Origin: a virus
DNA: 25,778 nucleotides
Strand: one strand, 5' to 3'
Virus record (IMG/VR): IMGVR_UViG_3300050821_007648
Span: 1 to 25,778 of that record
Below, piece after piece: positions 6,268 to 13,180 of the stretch (its first letter is position 1; each line of letters starts with the position of its first letter). Made by a program: the position numbers and the translations under genes. The notes beneath the pieces were generated by a model. It had not been told where the DNA came from and did no database searches. It was given only the letters and a program-made list of their open reading frames with translations.

Positions 6268-6899
6268 AATACTTTAGTTGTTTTACCTGTTTTATTAAAT
6301 TTAACTGCCTCTTTTAAATATCCAGGTTTAATTTCCCAAAATGTAGCTTGAATAATTTGTTGGTCTTCTTCGAATTCTAAATATTTTCTTGATAATTCCA
6401 TATCAAATACGTTATGCCAAGATTCTTCTAATTCATTTCTAAGCCATTCAGGATAATATTCGTAATTATAACAACCTTTTAAATCTCGTTTAATATCCCA
6501 TAATTCGTCAGCACGCTTTTCATCACCTAAATACCAAGAATTTAATACGAAATGCCAAGCATCATAATCAGAAAGTAATACCTGATTATCCGGAATTTCC
6601 AATGTCATTAATGCACAAGTGCGATTCTCTGCGAAACATCGGGTACCAGTATAACGAAGGTCAGGCTTCATTTTTTTAGGACCATACCACTGATAAAAAG
6701 CCCACGTAGGATATGTCTCTAACGTAGGCCTAATACCAATTTTCTTATCCATTTGATCTGATATCCAATGGTATGAATGAAGGAATCGCTCATCAACCAT
6801 ATCCATATCTTTGTCTGGATAGGGGCATTTTGCACGATACGTTTCACCCCGTTCCAGTAATTCGAATACACTATAATCTTGTGTTGAATAAAGAATCAT
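6264..6899 (-). CDS. DUF3841 family protein, 211 aa
   Basis: Matches the DUF3841 pattern: an N-terminal ILYSTQDYSVFELLERGETY, then FLHSYHWISDQMDKKIG, then YPTWAFYQWYG..KKPDLR-like segment (here KKMKPDLR), then LEIPDNQVLLSDYDAWHFVL. The full length fits the family. Function is not established. The opening strand, helix and conserved Tyr/Trp/Arg positions remind me of ADP-ribosyltransferase-like folds, but I cannot support that beyond resemblance. It overlaps NadV by ATGA and the following gene by ATGA, so it is expressed together with NAD synthesis, which makes an NAD-linked role worth testing. Confidence 0.85.
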   Translation of the reverse strand: MILYSTQDYSVFELLERGETYRAKCPYPDKDMDMVDERFLHSYHWISDQMDKKIGIRPTLETYPTWAFYQWYGPKKMKPDLRYTGTRCFAENRTCALMTLEIPDNQVLLSDYDAWHFVLNSWYLGDEKRADELWDIKRDLKGCYNYEYYPEWLRNELEESWHNVFDMELSRKYLEFEEDQQIIQATFWEIKPGYLKEAVKFNKTGKTTKVL

Positions 6900-8320
6900 T
6901 TAAAATCAGACAATGCTCTTTCAGTGAGTTGAGCCAACGTATCGTTAGCAAAAATATGACCATGATCGTAAATCGTAGTCATGACAGTTCCAGCATCAGC
7001 AGCAGGATCGATAATATTGACAGTCTTGAATTCGTCACCATCCTTCTTAAGAGTAATAATACCCTTCTTGCTTTGCTTTCCTGGATCAGTGACAGGATCC
7101 TTAAAGATTTCTCTCCAAGTAAATGTGCCGTCATCATTCTTAATCTTGATTGCACTTGCTTTTTGTGCAAACTTGAATGTATCACGATTCACTTTTTGAA
7201 GCAATGCTCCTCCGCTACCGAATACAACATTTTCGATGCTAAATCCATTCAACTTAACAGCATGAATGATAAGTTCCATCGTGCGATAATCAACGCCATC
7301 ACCTTGAATAACTGCAACATTATTGACTACTTTAAATCCCTTACTATTCACAGTGAAACCGAAATGTTCAGATTGTAGCGCAAGAATCTTAAGCACATTG
7401 ACAATTGGATCGCCACTGTCAGGACGGAAAACAACCTTTGCTCCGCTGTCGATGATTTTTTGACGGAATGTAGTGCAAAGTTGCGTTGCTTCACGCAGCA
7501 TGTCATAGCCGTCGATAACAATAGAAACAATTGCTCCTGGCTTTGCAAAAGTATCAAGCATCATTGCAAGATATTCTGTTTGATTTTCTTCTGTAGGACC
7601 ATAGCTTGTTTGCACACTATGCTCCGAAGCCACAACACTGTAAGCAGACATTGGTGTGTTGTAGTAAAAGTTTGCAGCACGAACTCCTTCAACAGTATCA
7701 CTACCTCTGAAATGAATCAAATGTGCAAAACCACCAACTTCAGCAGATTCGTGGGAAGATACCCCTCTTCCACCGAAATCATGATACATGAAATTGATTG
7801 CATCTGGATTGTCAGACGTTTCATCCAATGCATCTTTAAGCATTTTATAGACTTTGTGGTCATTAGATGCGATTGTCGTTGGATACCAAACAGCACGTTG
7901 CAACATCGTTTCAATGATAGAAACAATTGGCCACACACCTTCATCTTCAGAATGCACTGAAACGAGAATGTTTCCACTCTTGACTGGCGTGCCTTCAGGC
8001 ACTGCTTTGATAATGAGCGGCAAGAAACCATCATGCACAGTCACAACTTTTTCCCACATTGCACGATCAAATGGTTCTCCATGCCCTTGTGCGAATGCTT
8101 CAGCTTCATTGATATCTTCAAGAGTAACACGCATAGAAAGATATTTTTGAACAAACATTTGCATACCAGCAGGGATGATAACATCGCCTTTGCTGCGTGC
8201 TTCAATGTATCCAAACATTCCGCATGTTTGCTTCGGATACATTTGTCCATGCCCCAGCTTATAGCTATCGAGCATAAGAATTAGATTTGTTTCTAGTGAT
8301 TTGATTGTGTTAATAGACAT
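6896..8320 (-). CDS. nadV: Nicotinamide phosphoribosyltransferase (NadV/NAMPT)
   Basis: Makes nicotinamide mononucleotide from nicotinamide and PRPP. The 474-aa length fits the NAMPT family. The catalytic His is His234 (ASEHSVQTSYG) and the phosphate/ribose loop is Arg299-Pro-Asp301 (FRPDSGDP). HDFGGRGVSS (180-189) and FRGSD (204-208) match the nicotinamide- and substrate-binding segments of the family. AAAGGAG precedes the ATG at 8320 and lies in the loop of a small AT-rich hairpin. The next upstream gene encodes NMN adenylyltransferase, so the two complete a two-step nicotinamide-to-NAD+ route. Known phage examples (such as the KVP40-type nadV/natV pair) carry the same pairing. Confidence 0.97.
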   Translation of the reverse strand: MSINTIKSLETNLILMLDSYKLGHGQMYPKQTCGMFGYIEARSKGDVIIPAGMQMFVQKYLSMRVTLEDINEAEAFAQGHGEPFDRAMWEKVVTVHDGFLPLIIKAVPEGTPVKSGNILVSVHSEDEGVWPIVSIIETMLQRAVWYPTTIASNDHKVYKMLKDALDETSDNPDAINFMYHDFGGRGVSSHESAEVGGFAHLIHFRGSDTVEGVRAANFYYNTPMSAYSVVASEHSVQTSYGPTEENQTEYLAMMLDTFAKPGAIVSIVIDGYDMLREATQLCTTFRQKIIDSGAKVVFRPDSGDPIVNVLKILALQSEHFGFTVNSKGFKVVNNVAVIQGDGVDYRTMELIIHAVKLNGFSIENVVFGSGGALLQKVNRDTFKFAQKASAIKIKNDDGTFTWREIFKDPVTDPGKQSKKGIITLKKDGDEFKTVNIIDPAADAGTVMTTIYDHGHIFANDTLAQLTERALSDFK

Positions 8321-8340
8321 TTTAAAACTCCTTTAAAATA
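8318..8340 (-). promoter_or_regulatory. RBS hairpin over the nadV start
   Basis: In the minus-strand RNA, AUUUUAAA pairs with UUUAAAAU (8 A-U pairs, plus one possible U-G) around the loop GGAGU. The loop is the Shine-Dalgarno sequence of nadV, and the 3' arm ends in its AUG. The stem is weak because it is all A-U, but the layout matches the stronger hairpin at 9811-9835. Confidence 0.5.
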
Positions 8341-8364
8341 GTTTGTTTGCTAAGAATCTTTTTC

Positions 8365-9411
8365 TTAGACTTTATTTTTGAAGAACATAAATTGATCCCA
8401 ATGGTCTTCATACATGTTATCGCTCACCACTTCACTTAATGGCACCCACTTTGCAGCCATTGCATCATCTGCTGCTTTAACATGAGCAAGTTCTTTATCA
8501 TCTTTCAGCTTGATAAGATAACTATGAGTGATAGTTCTTCCACGCATGCTACGAGTTGGTGAATCGAATACGTGTGAATCAATAATACTACCTTCAAGCA
8601 CTGCTGCAGGAACTTTAATTTTCGTTTCTTCTTTCAATTCACGAAGCATTGATTCGATCAATGTATCTTTTAGACCTAAGAATCCACCTGCTGCTGCCCA
8701 AAGTCCATGACCAGGTTCTTTCTTTCGTTGAATCAAAAGAACATGACCACTTTGCACAACCCAAGCATCAGTTGTAACAAAGATCGGATCATACGGTGCT
8801 GCTGCCCAAGCTAGTTTATATTTTTGAATAAACTCATATTCTCGAACGAGTTGTTCAAAATTTGAATTATGCTTAAATTCTGTCAAGAATTTCAATGTTT
8901 GTTCTGGAACAGCGCCAGCAATATAGCTCAATGATTTACCTTCAAACAGCAATTGGCGAATTTGGGTTGAGTCAAGAGTATCGCCCAATGGCATACTTAT
9001 CAAATCCCATTGGGGAAACATTTTCAAATAATACGAAGATGAATCTTTATCGCATCCGACCAAACAAATTTCACCTTTCTTTGCTGGACGTGGATAAATG
9101 CGTTCAGAAAATGTATCATTCACAGTCTTTTGTACGTCAGCGACCCAAGCTGAATCACTATACATATAGTCATTGACTCCGCTTGACGAAACACGATGAC
9201 CAACTGCATTGTCCCAGGCCCATGATCCTAGAATACTTTGACGTTCTGAGACAGCGAGCGGATTCTTAATTGTGCGTGGACGATGATCTCCGCCAAATAA
9301 TACGACTACTTGGTCAGCAAGTTCAAGACCTTTTTTAATCAAATTGATATGTTGGTTGTGCATTGGTTCAAAACGACCAATAACAGCAGCTAATTTATAT
9401 TTCTTAGACAT
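8365..9411 (-). CDS. nadM: Bifunctional NMN adenylyltransferase / Nudix hydrolase
   Basis: The N-terminal domain (about 1-180) is a NadM-type nucleotidyltransferase: GRFEPMHNQH (12-21) is the HxxH-containing ATP loop and LDSTQIR (146-152) matches the ISSTxxR motif. The C-terminal domain (about 205-348) is a Nudix hydrolase, expected to act on ADP-ribose; its box at 243-265 keeps R-E-x-x-E-E but has Asp for the first Glu and Lys for the last Gly. The start at 9411 is chosen over ATG 9417 and longer frames because it aligns with the domain start. It overlaps the upstream gene by 8 bases. With NadV it rebuilds NAD+ from nicotinamide. Confidence 0.95.
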   Translation of the reverse strand: MSKKYKLAAVIGRFEPMHNQHINLIKKGLELADQVVVLFGGDHRPRTIKNPLAVSERQSILGSWAWDNAVGHRVSSSGVNDYMYSDSAWVADVQKTVNDTFSERIYPRPAKKGEICLVGCDKDSSSYYLKMFPQWDLISMPLGDTLDSTQIRQLLFEGKSLSYIAGAVPEQTLKFLTEFKHNSNFEQLVREYEFIQKYKLAWAAAPYDPIFVTTDAWVVQSGHVLLIQRKKEPGHGLWAAAGGFLGLKDTLIESMLRELKEETKIKVPAAVLEGSIIDSHVFDSPTRSMRGRTITHSYLIKLKDDKELAHVKAADDAMAAKWVPLSEVVSDNMYEDHWDQFMFFKNKV

Positions 9412-9814
9412 ATGCATCACCACCGAAATTGTTAAGTTCCACGTCAATAGCATCGAGTTGTTTTTGAAGTGCAAATTTTTGCACTTCAAGTTCTTTCCTG
9501 CGTCGCGCTGATTGACTATCTACTTTTTTGATATTATCAATCTTTTTGATATTTCCGCCCGAACCCCAAGTCCAAAAACCTTGAATGGTTACAGCATACT
9601 CGATTACATCGCTAAGCTTACCTTCGACAATTCCTAGATCAGGTTGGTGATGTGATCCACCCATATCACAGTTTGGGTCTTCACCCTTAATTTGCCAAAG
9701 CCCTTCTTCATCAAGAGAATATTTCTTGATTAGTTCCCTACCAGAATAAGTATTCAGGAAATTACTATATTGCAGTTCTGCTGCAGGCACACGTTTATTT
9801 GAATTTTGAGACAT
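9404..9814 (-). CDS. Conserved phage hypothetical protein ahead of nadM, 136 aa
   Basis: The central segment MGGSHHQPDLGIVEGKLSDV (about 51-70), followed by a GFWTWGSGG motif, resembles a small conserved protein family I associate with large myoviruses; its function is not known. The His pair and Asp could bind a metal, but nothing more shows this. The C-terminal 40 residues are a charged coiled-coil helix (SARRRKELEVQKFALQKQL). The ATG at 9814 has AAAGGAG 7 bases upstream, enclosed in a hairpin. Its last 8 bases contain the nadM start, so it leads the NAD module and its translation should control nadM. Confidence 0.85.
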   Translation of the reverse strand: MSQNSNKRVPAAELQYSNFLNTYSGRELIKKYSLDEEGLWQIKGEDPNCDMGGSHHQPDLGIVEGKLSDVIEYAVTIQGFWTWGSGGNIKKIDNIKKVDSQSARRRKELEVQKFALQKQLDAIDVELNNFGGDAYV

Positions 9815-9835
9815 AACAAAGCTCCTTTGTTATAT
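9811..9835 (-). promoter_or_regulatory. RBS-sequestering hairpin at the head of the NAD module
   Basis: In the minus-strand RNA, AUAUAACAAAG pairs with CUUUGUUAUGU (11 pairs, one U-G) around a three-base GAG loop. The loop and the end of the 5' arm form the Shine-Dalgarno sequence (AAAGGAG), and the AUG at 9814-9812 is fully inside the 3' arm. This is the layout of a translational on/off switch, like RNA phage operators and T4 leader hairpins. Confidence 0.75.
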
Positions 9836-9865
9836 TGGTTTGAGAACTTCTGTAGCTCTCTCATT

Positions 9866-9873
9866 TATTTATA
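9866..9873 (-). promoter_or_regulatory. Candidate T4-type late promoter (TATAAATA)
   Basis: Exact match to the T4 late consensus TATAAATA on the minus strand, in the 72-base gap upstream of the gene at 9814. It is the only exact minus-strand copy I found between genes in the window. No good sigma70 pair is visible in this gap. In an AT-rich genome an 8-base match can arise by chance. Confidence 0.45.
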
Positions 9874-9886
9874 TTTTAGTCCCTAC

Positions 9887-10165
9887 TTACTTCGAACGCA
9901 AGGCATTTATAACCATTTTACGTGCCTTTTTGTAACAATAGAGTCTTGATACTAAAAATATAATCGGAAATAAGATTGGAGTAGTTACCCAAAGTAATGT
10001 GAAACAAATTCCCATGAAAAATATACCGAATGCCATATATCCTGCACCGTAATCGTCCTCAAACAATGTTTTCCAAAAATATTTTGTAAATGGGGTCGCA
10101 AACCAAAGGTGAGCCATCTTTGAAAGATGTTGAAGCGTAGTTAGACCATACCAATTTGTTTTCAT
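9887..10165 (-). CDS. Small membrane protein, family C, 92 aa
   Basis: Two hydrophobic segments (about 43-59 and 62-76, including PILFPIIFLVSRLY) suggest a membrane hairpin, followed by a basic cytoplasmic-type tail (KKARKMVINALRSK). The two upstream genes share the F-P-(I/V/L) segment before the last membrane helix and the A-K...(I/V)I-x-A/T-L-R tail, so the three are paralogues that differ mainly at the N-terminus. The ATG at 10165 shares one base with the upstream stop (TAATG). GAGGG from the upstream Leu-Arg tail codons forms its Shine-Dalgarno site. Function unknown. Confidence 0.82.
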   Translation of the reverse strand: MKTNWYGLTTLQHLSKMAHLWFATPFTKYFWKTLFEDDYGAGYMAFGIFFMGICFTLLWVTTPILFPIIFLVSRLYCYKKARKMVINALRSK

Positions 10166-10605
10166 TATGCCCTCAATGCGCTGATAATTGCCTTCTTTGC
10201 GAAATATTTTTGAACTGAGATAAAAAATAGATAAATCACAGGAAACATAATAGGAGAGGTAATATACAATAGCCCTATTGTAATTACGTTTCTTACGCTA
10301 TCGTATTCGGGAATTTTATGCATGAACCATATCTTAGCTTGTTCTTTTAGAATTTCTTTTTTAATAAGACCATAAATATTCATTATTTTTTCGTCAATAA
10401 TATCTTGCACATTAAATGTGATAAAAATTATCGGCAATGAAATAGGGAAAAACGCAAGTGCTACTATCGCAAATAGAAACACAAAGATTCTTTCAGGAAT
10501 ATCATTTCTACTTCCGGGGGAGATTATAATTTCTTGCCAGAAGTCTAGATAGAAAAGCATGAATACCATTTCAAATGTGTATCCAGCATTAGTTTTTTCG
10601 ATCAT
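10165..10605 (-). CDS. Membrane protein, family C, 146 aa
   Basis: Three to four membrane segments: about 39-64 (a Phe/Ile-rich hairpin with FFPISLPIIF), about 105-132 (ITIGLLYITSPIMFPVIYLF), separated by a charged helical loop (about 70-95). The tail AKKAIISALRA matches the neighbours. The two FP-containing segments look like two copies of the unit that occurs once in the sister genes, so this protein may be an internal duplication. The ATG at 10605 overlaps the upstream stop as ATGA. Function unknown. Confidence 0.82.
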   Translation of the reverse strand: MIEKTNAGYTFEMVFMLFYLDFWQEIIISPGSRNDIPERIFVFLFAIVALAFFPISLPIIFITFNVQDIIDEKIMNIYGLIKKEILKEQAKIWFMHKIPEYDSVRNVITIGLLYITSPIMFPVIYLFFISVQKYFAKKAIISALRA

Positions 10606-10910
10606 TTTTCTCTCAATGTTTTAATAATTAAATTCTTTGCATCAGTAGTTTGTCTCCAATGCAAATACAAAATATATGTAGGAATGGTAATAGGGAAGAA
10701 GATAAGCATCGGAGCAAAAAATAGCAATGTTACTAAAATGAGTATCCAGAATCCTGACCAAAAACCCCAAGCAAATTCTGTAGCTATTTCCCGTCTATAT
10801 TCTTCAAACGCAAATCCGAGTGAGAATACTAAAAGAATAGTATAGACAATATCTTCTTGCCAAGTCCAGACTTCCCCTTTTTTATGTTGTTTCAAGACTC
10901 TAATACTCAT
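10602..10910 (-). CDS. Membrane protein, family C, 102 aa
   Basis: The start at 10910 has GGGGGA four bases upstream; a TTG four codons earlier is less likely. Membrane segments at about 21-35 and 48-82 (WGFWSGFWILILVTLLFF, then PITIPTYILYL). The tail (DAKNLIIKTLREK) is the family C tail. Its last codons (Leu-Arg-Glu-Lys) give GAGAGAAAA before the next ATG. It slightly overlaps the upstream Cys-rich gene at its start. Function unknown. Confidence 0.82.
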   Translation of the reverse strand: MSIRVLKQHKKGEVWTWQEDIVYTILLVFSLGFAFEEYRREIATEFAWGFWSGFWILILVTLLFFAPMLIFFPITIPTYILYLHWRQTTDAKNLIIKTLREK

Positions 10911-11329
10911 ACTTTCCCCCAATGCGTTAGACCTTTAAACTGATTCTTCAATTCACATTGCGTCGGTTGTTTGAACTTAATTGTAAAGTTTTTTCCGAAT
11001 TTTCTTTTCATTTTAAATGTGCGATTGCCACATTTGTTTTTACAGTTCGAACAACGAGTTTTCATGATGTATTGCCAAGTTGGTTCTTTATGCTCCTTAT
11101 CATAGTCATAAAAAATGACATAGCTTCCAACAGGGTGCTTAGCCAATTCATCTTCAGCATTGTCGATTGACATAAATTGTTTTACATTATCACCTTCTAA
11201 TGCATCCCACCAATGTATTTCAGTTGAATGAGTTGGAACGACTCTGTAAATTTTATCACTTTTATAATAAAACACCTTCTTCTTAGCAAGTTTCTTAATC
11301 TGCCTATTGTTCCTATTTTTTAGAGCCAT
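10907..11329 (-). CDS. Hypothetical basic protein with a Cys cluster, 140 aa
   Basis: Not recognised. Start at 11329 (ATG, GGTGA 6 bases upstream) is preferred over a TTG at 11335. The N-terminus is a very basic helix (KNRNNRQIKKLAKKK). A Cys cluster near residues 92-100 (RCSNCKNKCG), with one further Cys about 26 residues later (TQCELKNQ), could hold a zinc ion. The stretch between them is basic and beta-like. Nucleic-acid binding would fit this composition but is an inference. It ends family B and leads into the family C genes. Confidence 0.78.
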   Translation of the reverse strand: MALKNRNNRQIKKLAKKKVFYYKSDKIYRVVPTHSTEIHWWDALEGDNVKQFMSIDNAEDELAKHPVGSYVIFYDYDKEHKEPTWQYIMKTRCSNCKNKCGNRTFKMKRKFGKNFTIKFKQPTQCELKNQFKGLTHWGKV

Positions 11330-11558
11330 TTTCAATCACCCATTTATATAGTTTGTTAGCGACTTCATCTTTAGTGCGGCCCATTCGAACAACTTTCTTG
11401 CCGTCGTTATCTAATACAGTTATTCTATAACCATGACCATCCGAAGTGTCAGTATGAACAAGATATCCTAAATGCCTGGTAGCCGAATCATTCATTCCCA
11501 ACATAACTATGTCAAGCTCTTTAAGAATCAGCGCCAATTTTATTTTCTCGAATTCCAT
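11313..11558 (-). CDS. Family B small paralogue (type a), 81 aa
   Basis: Last of the tandem family B genes. N-terminal helix MEFEKIKLALILKELDI, strands GYLVHTD and YRITVLDN, then the signature G-x-T-x-x-E/A helix (MGRTKDEVANKLYKWVIEN). The predicted order is helix-strands-helix. ATG at 11558 lies inside the Gln-Trp-Asn codons of the upstream gene (19-base overlap), with AGGTG about 8 bases upstream. Possible folds are HicB-like or dsRBD-like; neither is shown. Function unknown. Confidence 0.83.
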   Translation of the reverse strand: MEFEKIKLALILKELDIVMLGMNDSATRHLGYLVHTDTSDGHGYRITVLDNDGKKVVRMGRTKDEVANKLYKWVIENGSKK

Positions 11559-11764
11559 TGCTCCATCACCTTGTTGGCTGCTTCTTCTAATGTGTCACCG
11601 TAAGAAAAATATCTGAATCGGGTACCATCAGTTAATTCAGCTGGGGTTCCGATTCCATGATCGTATCTAATTCTAGCACAAGGACCGTTATATGATACAA
11701 ACACGTCTAATTTATAATTAGGTTTAGTTAATGCTAAGATGAAGTTGAATTTCTCGATATCCAT
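11540..11764 (-). CDS. Family B small paralogue (type a), 74 aa
   Basis: N-terminal helix MDIEKFNFILALTK, strands CARIRYDHG and FRYFSYG, then GDTLEEAANKVMEQW. The G-D-T-x-E-E-A helix start is the element most like HicB antitoxins. ATG at 11764 lies inside the upstream Trp-Ile-Ser-Arg codons: the same bases read W-I-S-R-N in one gene and M-D-I-E-K-F in this one (31-base overlap). No good Shine-Dalgarno site is visible, so coupling is likely. Function unknown. Confidence 0.84.
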   Translation of the reverse strand: MDIEKFNFILALTKPNYKLDVFVSYNGPCARIRYDHGIGTPAELTDGTRFRYFSYGDTLEEAANKVMEQWNSRK

Positions 11765-11982
11765 TGTTGATATACCTTATATGATGCTTCTTCTTTAGTG
11801 TTACCATAATCAAAATACTTGTATCTAGATCCGTTGTCAGTCAATAAGAAATCTGGAATTTCCATCCCGATGTAATATCCGATTGGTTCGATTCTAGCAT
11901 AATAATCCTCAACTATAGATACATCAGAATGAATCTGAAGACCATGCAGGGATAATGCTAACTTAATTTTTAAGATATCCAT
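11734..11982 (-). CDS. Family B small paralogue (type a), 82 aa
   Basis: MDILKIKLALSLHGLQI helix, strands YYARIEPIGYY and YKYFDYG, then GNTKEEASYKVYQQWISRN. ATG at 11982 lies inside the upstream gene's Lys-Tyr-Gly-Tyr codons: TATGGATAT reads Y-G-Y in one frame and M-D-I in the other (20-base overlap). Its own Trp codon is the start of the next gene. Function unknown. Confidence 0.84.
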   Translation of the reverse strand: MDILKIKLALSLHGLQIHSDVSIVEDYYARIEPIGYYIGMEIPDFLLTDNGSRYKYFDYGNTKEEASYKVYQQWISRNSTSS

Positions 11983-12202
11983 ATTTTTTCATTGGTTTGT
12001 AAAACCTGAGGAAATTATCTACAGCATTTTTGATTGATTCTTCTTTTGATTGAAATGGAATCGCTCTAAATTCAGGATCCATATTCCATGTCTTATCCAT
12101 ATCTACCACCAATGAATAATAGTGTCCTGTAACACCAGCGCGGATAGTTTTAATTTCGAAACCCATCAAGTTAAGCTTTAAGATTTCTTTGTCGTAGTCC
12201 AT
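11963..12202 (-). CDS. Family B small paralogue (type b), 79 aa
   Basis: The start at 12202 (MDYDKEILKLN) is chosen by alignment with sisters; an ATG three codons upstream (12211) is possible. Type b genes share the M-D-x-x-K-E-(L/I) helix and a K-G-Y/M-G-F motif but end in a Lys/Tyr tail (MKKYGY) instead of the G-x-T-x-E-A...W helix. Strands HYYSLVVDMD follow the first helix. The start overlaps the upstream gene's Lys-Trp-Thr codons. Function unknown. Confidence 0.82.
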   Translation of the reverse strand: MDYDKEILKLNLMGFEIKTIRAGVTGHYYSLVVDMDKTWNMDPEFRAIPFQSKEESIKNAVDNFLRFYKPMKKYGYLKN

Positions 12203-12450
12203 TTTAACCATACATTATTAATTGCTTCTTGCTCAGTTCGTCCCCAGGAAAAATAACTCCAATACCCTTCTTCGTTTAGGATTCCCAGGCGTCTATCTCT
12301 ATTGAAATTTTTTTCATCACCGTAATTCTCGTGATCGGTTGATACAATTCGAGCATAATATTGTTTGTCAGTGATACTAAAATCATAAGCTTGATGATCC
12401 AATTTCAAACCTTTAAGGATCAATTCTAATTTAAATTTCTCAATATCCAT
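12178..12450 (-). CDS. Family B small paralogue (type a), 90 aa
   Basis: Longest array member. MDIEKFKLELILKGLKL helix, strands YYARIVSTD and GYWSYFSWG, with a charged insertion (about 43-56, acidic then Arg-rich), then GRTEQEAINNVWLKW. ATG at 12450 lies inside the upstream Lys-Tyr-Gly-Tyr codons (11-base overlap), where TATGGATATTGA serves as tail, stop and start. Function unknown. Confidence 0.84.
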   Translation of the reverse strand: MDIEKFKLELILKGLKLDHQAYDFSITDKQYYARIVSTDHENYGDEKNFNRDRRLGILNEEGYWSYFSWGRTEQEAINNVWLKWTTTKKS

Positions 12451-12667
12451 ATTTTTTCATTTTTCTGATAGAGGATTTTATGGAATCACTTTTATCTAAG
12501 CATTCTGAATATGTTTTATCAAACAATCCACCTTTAAGGTAATCTCCTGAATTTGGCGGCGTACTAGCAAACCAAGTAGTTGCGCCATCAACTCCACTAT
12601 ATGATTTGGTAGATTCTAATACATACCCTTTCAGTTTGTATCTAAGGAGTTCTTTTTCAATGTCCAT
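12440..12667 (-). CDS. Family B small paralogue (type b), 75 aa
   Basis: MDIEKELLRYKLKGYVL helix, strand ATTWFASTPP, then a helix ending in IRKMKKYGY. ATG at 12667 lies inside the upstream Lys-Trp-Thr codons (37-base overlap, the longest in the array). The shared ending KKYGY with the gene at 11963 is kept in sequence and in its role as the start site of the following gene. Function unknown. Confidence 0.83.
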   Translation of the reverse strand: MDIEKELLRYKLKGYVLESTKSYSGVDGATTWFASTPPNSGDYLKGGLFDKTYSECLDKSDSIKSSIRKMKKYGY

Positions 12668-12882
12668 TTTTTATATACTTCTTCAAATGCCAATTCTTTT
12701 GTAGGTGAAAAGCTATACAATTCTCCTACTACAGTTCTATTGTAGAATTCTGCGTTATCACTTTGATCGTAGGAATACATTATGCCGCAATATGCTTGTG
12801 TTTCATCAAGCGTACTTTGTTCTTCTATCAAAACATGTCCTGATAAAGCTAAAACTAACTTAAACTTTTCCTTATCAATCAT
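12631..12882 (-). CDS. Family B small paralogue (type a), 83 aa
   Basis: MIDKEKFKLVLALSGHVL helix, strands AYCGIMYSYD and GELYSFS, then PTKELAFEEVYKKWTLK. The G of the G-x-T element is replaced by S-P, so this copy is more diverged. ATG at 12882 has GAGG 6 bases upstream, in a 6-bp hairpin. It overlaps the unrelated upstream gene by 8 bases. The Lys-Trp-Thr codons are the next start. Function unknown. Confidence 0.82.
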   Translation of the reverse strand: MIDKEKFKLVLALSGHVLIEEQSTLDETQAYCGIMYSYDQSDNAEFYNRTVVGELYSFSPTKELAFEEVYKKWTLKKNSLDTN

Positions 12883-13180
12883 TGATTACCTCAATGAACC
12901 CTTGTGAAATTGCTTTATCAATTGCAATTTGACAATACGCATGCAAATACTTAGAATTTTTTGTGTCTTTTATAAAGCGATACACAGGCCAATCACCTAC
13001 ACCCTTTCCTACTGAAGTAATCACATAAATTCCTGCCTTAATCATGACAGTTTTGGAATCTGGTGCAGTCGTTTCGTCATTGAAAAGAAAACAAATCTTT
13101 TGTCCTTCTTTCAAAACGGGAACAGGGAATCGTTTTTGATCCCCCATTGCAGCATAAACTTCAGTACCGTTGAATTTCAA
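12875..13180 (-). CDS. Hypothetical protein with TTG start inside the family B array, 101 aa
   Basis: The TTG at 13180 is preferred over the ATG eleven codons later because GGAG lies 7 bases before it and no site precedes the ATG. It overlaps the upstream gene by 20 bases. Not a family B member: there is no M-D-x-E-K helix. The sequence is beta-rich (VPVLKEGQKICFLF, VMIKAGIYVITSVGKG, VYRFIKD) with a C-terminal helix (LHAYCQIAIDKAISQGFIEV), so a small barrel is likely. Function unknown. Confidence 0.75.
   Translation of the reverse strand: MKFNGTEVYAAMGDQKRFPVPVLKEGQKICFLFNDETTAPDSKTVMIKAGIYVITSVGKGVGDWPVYRFIKDTKNSKYLHAYCQIAIDKAISQGFIEVIND
12879..12897 (-). promoter_or_regulatory. Small RBS hairpin at the start of the gene ending at 12631
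   Basis: In the minus-strand RNA, UCAUUG pairs with CAAUGA (6 pairs) around the loop AGGUAAU. The loop holds most of the Shine-Dalgarno GAGG and the 3' arm holds the AUG. This is the weakest of the four hairpins of this kind in the window. Confidence 0.4.

Noticed and set aside
7460-7960. Plus-strand open frame of 166 codons inside nadV
   Set aside because: Antisense to a clear NAMPT gene; Cys/His/Ile-rich translation typical of a shadow frame.
8350-8368. Seven-bp hairpin (CTAAGAA/TTCTTAG) overlapping the nadM stop
   Set aside because: No T run on the minus strand, AT-rich stem; not supported as a terminator and nadV follows in the same unit.
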